NCBI GenBank assembly: GCA_017402895.1
Contig: JAFPLG010000024.1
Span: forward strand, 1 to 9,115
Direction of reading: 5' to 3'
Origin: Paludibacteraceae bacterium
GTDB taxonomy: Bacteria; Bacteroidota; Bacteroidia; Bacteroidales; Paludibacteraceae
Length of the DNA: 9,115 nucleotides
Positions within the stretch are counted from its first letter, which is position 1. Each line of letters opens with the position of its first letter. This document shows positions 7,829-9,115 of the stretch, piece after piece. The notes under the pieces were generated by a model that was not told the origin of the DNA, did no database searches, and worked only from the letters and a program-made list of their open reading frames with translations. Both the position numbers and the translations under genes were made by a program.

Positions 7829-7848
7829 CACCAAATTTTAGCAAAATC

Positions 7849-8586
7849 ATGAACCTAAAAGTGATTGCATACGCTCGAAACGGGCATACGGATAAGTTCG
7901 GTATTCCGCGCCAGAGTAGGGAAGATAGTCCTATTCTGACACGTATCGTCTTCGAACCCGAATACGCCGTGCAGGAGGCCCTCCGTGGCATCGAGGGGTA
8001 TAGCCACTTGTGGCTGCTGTGGGGGTTTTCCGAGATAGCGAAATTTCGAGATCGCGAAGTCTCGACGGAAACTCCAATAAATTGGAGTCCGACGGTGCGG
8101 CCGCCGCGCCTGGGAGGCAATCGGCGGATGGGGGTGTTCGCCACGCGTAGCCCATTCCGACCTAATCCTATAGGGATGAGCAGTGTTAAGTTGCTTGGAA
8201 TCAGGAATCAAGAGCCGGGAAACAAGACCTTGGAGTTGTTGGTGAGCGGCGCTGACTTGCTGGACGGCACGCCGATCTACGATATCAAGCCTTATCTTCG
8301 ATATAGTGACTGCCATCCGGAGGCTGTGGATGGGTTTGCAGAGGAGACAAAAGACCATCTGCTGGAAGTGGATTGGAGTGAGGTTATCTCACGACAAACA
8401 TACGACAAACATATGACAAACATACGATCACTATATGATGAACTGACTTATATTCTGAGCCAAGACCCCAGGCCCGGATATCAACACGATCCGGAACGGG
8501 AGTACAAGTTGGATTATGCCGGTTGGAATGTCGCCTTTTGTGTCCGAAATGGCAAGGTAATCATCAAAAACATACAGAAAAATTAA
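7849..8586 (+). CDS. trmO: tRNA (N6-threonylcarbamoyladenosine(37)-N6)-methyltransferase TrmO
   Basis: 245 residues, close to the 235 of E. coli TrmO (YaeB/TsaA). The family uses S-adenosylmethionine to methylate t6A at position 37 of certain threonine tRNAs, making m6t6A in the cytoplasm. Hallmarks: KFGIPRQ at 16-22, ALRGIEGYSHLWLL at 44-57, the invariant block VRPPRLGG (83-90) then GVFATRSPFRPNPIG (95-109), DLLDGTPIYDIKPYL at 136-150, and QDPRPGY at 205-211, which starts the C-terminal segment. The ATG at 7849 is preferred because the consensus promoter ends at 7828 and the family's beta-strand starts immediately (MNLKVIAYARN). Compared with E. coli, the stretch between SHLW and VRPPRLGG is about ten residues longer, and it coincides with palindrome-rich DNA. 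An 11-nt tandem repeat lies at codons 181-193. It is transcribed divergently from tRNA-Phe and appears monocistronic. Confidence 0.95.
   Translation: MNLKVIAYARNGHTDKFGIPRQSREDSPILTRIVFEPEYAVQEALRGIEGYSHLWLLWGFSEIAKFRDREVSTETPINWSPTVRPPRLGGNRRMGVFATRSPFRPNPIGMSSVKLLGIRNQEPGNKTLELLVSGADLLDGTPIYDIKPYLRYSDCHPEAVDGFAEETKDHLLEVDWSEVISRQTYDKHMTNIRSLYDELTYILSQDPRPGYQHDPEREYKLDYAGWNVAFCVRNGKVIIKNIQKN
8039..8088. repeat. Cluster of three perfect inverted repeats inside trmO
   Basis: CGAAATTTCG (8039-8048) is a 10-bp palindrome. TCGAGA (8046-8051) and TCTCGA (8060-8065) form a 6-bp stem with an 8-nt loop. ACTCCAAT (8071-8078) and ATTGGAGT (8081-8088) form an 8-bp stem with a 2-nt spacer. All lie in the codons for residues ~64-80, the segment longer than in E. 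coli TrmO. It may be remnant inserted palindromic DNA or chance; see findings. Confidence 0.7.
8391..8427 (+). repeat. Three tandem copies of an 11-nt unit within trmO
   Basis: ACGACAAACAT occurs at 8391-8401 and 8402-8412, then with one substitution (ATGACAAACAT) at 8413-8423, followed by a partial ACGA at 8424-8427. The period is not a multiple of three, so each copy is read in a different frame (protein RQTYDKHMTNIR). Gain or loss of one copy would shift the trmO frame. Confidence 0.9.
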
Positions 8587-8604
8587 AAAAAATCGTGCGC
8601 GCGC

Positions 8605-8635
8605 TTGCGTAAATGAAAAAAAAGTAGTATCTTTG
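8605..8635 (+). promoter_or_regulatory. Predicted sigma-ABfr-type promoter for the secreted-protein gene
   Basis: TTG (8605-8607), 20 bp, then TATCTTTG (8628-8635), followed by CA: the same architecture and spacing as the trmO promoter. It leaves a 5' UTR of roughly 33 nt before the ATG at 8675. The alternating GCGCGCGC at 8597-8604 touches the -33 box directly. No convincing trmO terminator lies between 8587 and 8604, so some read-through from trmO is possible. Confidence 0.8.
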
Positions 8636-8674
8636 CAGGCAATTTTGATAACGCAAAATAAAAAATCTAATACA

Positions 8675-9115
8675 ATGAATAGAAAATCTTTTACGCTTCT
8701 ATTGATGCTTTTTTGGGCTGTGAGTCTTCTGGCCCAGAGTTATGGTGTCTTAGTGAACGGTACGACCCTGTTCGAGGCCACATACAAAGGTCAGGACTCG
8801 AATGGTGGAGGCTACGAGGAGTACTTGGCGCATGTGCAATTGGCCGCCGGTGACCATTTCGTGCTCTGCAACCAGTCGACGGGTGACACGTGGACCGTAG
8901 ATTTGGATCCATATGTGGCTACTTCTTGCCCCGGTACGTTTACGCGCAATACAACGGCCGGCTATTATGAGACGGCCAAAACCGGATGCTATGACTTCTA
9001 TATCAAGCTCAAGTACGGACAGGATCAGCTCTATATCGGTCCGGGTAGCAACTGCGGTTCGGGTACTCCTTATGACCCGGGAACGATTTGCAAAGAGTCG
9101 TACGGACTGCTAGTA
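8675..9115 (+). CDS. Secreted protein with N-terminal beta-rich module, possibly carbohydrate-binding (3' truncated)
   Basis: 147 residues are visible and the frame is open to the last base. Residues 1-21 (MNRKSFTLLLMLFWAVSLLAQ) are a clear signal peptide with a likely cut after LLA or LAQ. The mature part starts SYGVLVNGTTLFEATYKG and continues with alternating aromatic and polar residues: EEYLAHVQLAAGDHF, then GCYDFYIKLKYGQDQLYIG, suggesting a beta-sandwich. After a short Gly/Pro-rich, Cys-containing link, the visible part ends SYGLLV, which matches the start of the module, so a second copy probably begins at residue 142. The style recalls accessory or starch-binding-like modules in secreted Bacteroidales glycan-degrading enzymes, but no catalytic domain is visible; the function is tentative. 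Four Cys in the mature part could form disulfides. The ATG at 8675 is supported by the signal peptide and the promoter ending at 8635; there is no Shine-Dalgarno. Confidence 0.75.
   Translation, partial: MNRKSFTLLLMLFWAVSLLAQSYGVLVNGTTLFEATYKGQDSNGGGYEEYLAHVQLAAGDHFVLCNQSTGDTWTVDLDPYVATSCPGTFTRNTTAGYYETAKTGCYDFYIKLKYGQDQLYIGPGSNCGSGTPYDPGTICKESYGLLV

Noticed and set aside
7798..7848. Longer trmO start at ATG 7798
   Set aside because: That ATG lies in the -33 box, and the full consensus -7 box at 7821-7828 is downstream of it. The extra 17 residues are an A/T-rich artefact, and family homology begins at 7849.
8691..8912. Antisense open frame in the secreted-protein region
   Set aside because: The + strand frame from 8675 has a signal peptide and a consensus promoter, so the antisense frame is a shadow.
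8913..9113. + strand open frame of 66 codons near the right edge
   Set aside because: It is out of frame with the signal-peptide-bearing gene that continues to the end of the window, and it has no features of its own.
1..9115. CRISPR array, insertion sequence, prophage or defence system
   Set aside because: No spaced direct repeats, transposase, integrase or nuclease motifs were seen in any frame; the only tandem repeat is the 11-nt unit within trmO.

Overview
The window comes from a member of the Bacteroidota, most likely the order Bacteroidales. Three promoters match the Bacteroidota sigma-ABfr consensus (a TTG or TTTG box, about 20 bp, then TAnnTTTG). Most starts lack a Shine-Dalgarno sequence, and the first gene is a TonB-dependent-receptor-like outer-membrane protein of a type common in this phylum. 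The genus cannot be fixed from the sequence alone.

Bases 1-7532 hold three genes on the + strand with gaps of only 22 and 31 bp, so they are probably one transcription unit whose promoter lies upstream of the window. They are: (1) the C-terminal 756 residues of an outer-membrane beta-barrel receptor; (2) an 876-residue fusion of an iron-type alcohol dehydrogenase (N-terminal) and a class-3-like aldehyde dehydrogenase (C-terminal), with the recognisable metal-ligand and catalytic residues of both halves present; (3) an 858-residue multi-pass MscS-family mechanosensitive channel with a signal peptide and a large periplasmic domain. The unit ends at a near-symmetrical hairpin with A and T tracts on either side, which also suits the converging tRNA-Phe gene on the - strand.

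Bases 7663-7848 are a divergent control region. One sigma-ABfr-type promoter faces left towards tRNA-Phe and another faces right towards trmO, which encodes the methyltransferase for t6A37 in tRNA. The trmO gene contains two unusual DNA structures: a palindrome-dense stretch encoding an apparently expanded loop, and three tandem copies of an 11-nt unit. A third promoter of the same type drives a secreted protein that runs off the right edge. Its visible part is a signal peptide, one beta-rich module of about 120 residues, and what looks like the start of a second copy.

The most notable item is the dehydrogenase fusion. It joins the same two broad superfamilies as AdhE but in the opposite order, and its aldehyde dehydrogenase half looks non-acylating (acid-forming). 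It would therefore link alcohol, aldehyde and carboxylate rather than acetyl-CoA, aldehyde and alcohol. No CRISPR array, insertion sequence, prophage or rRNA gene was seen.
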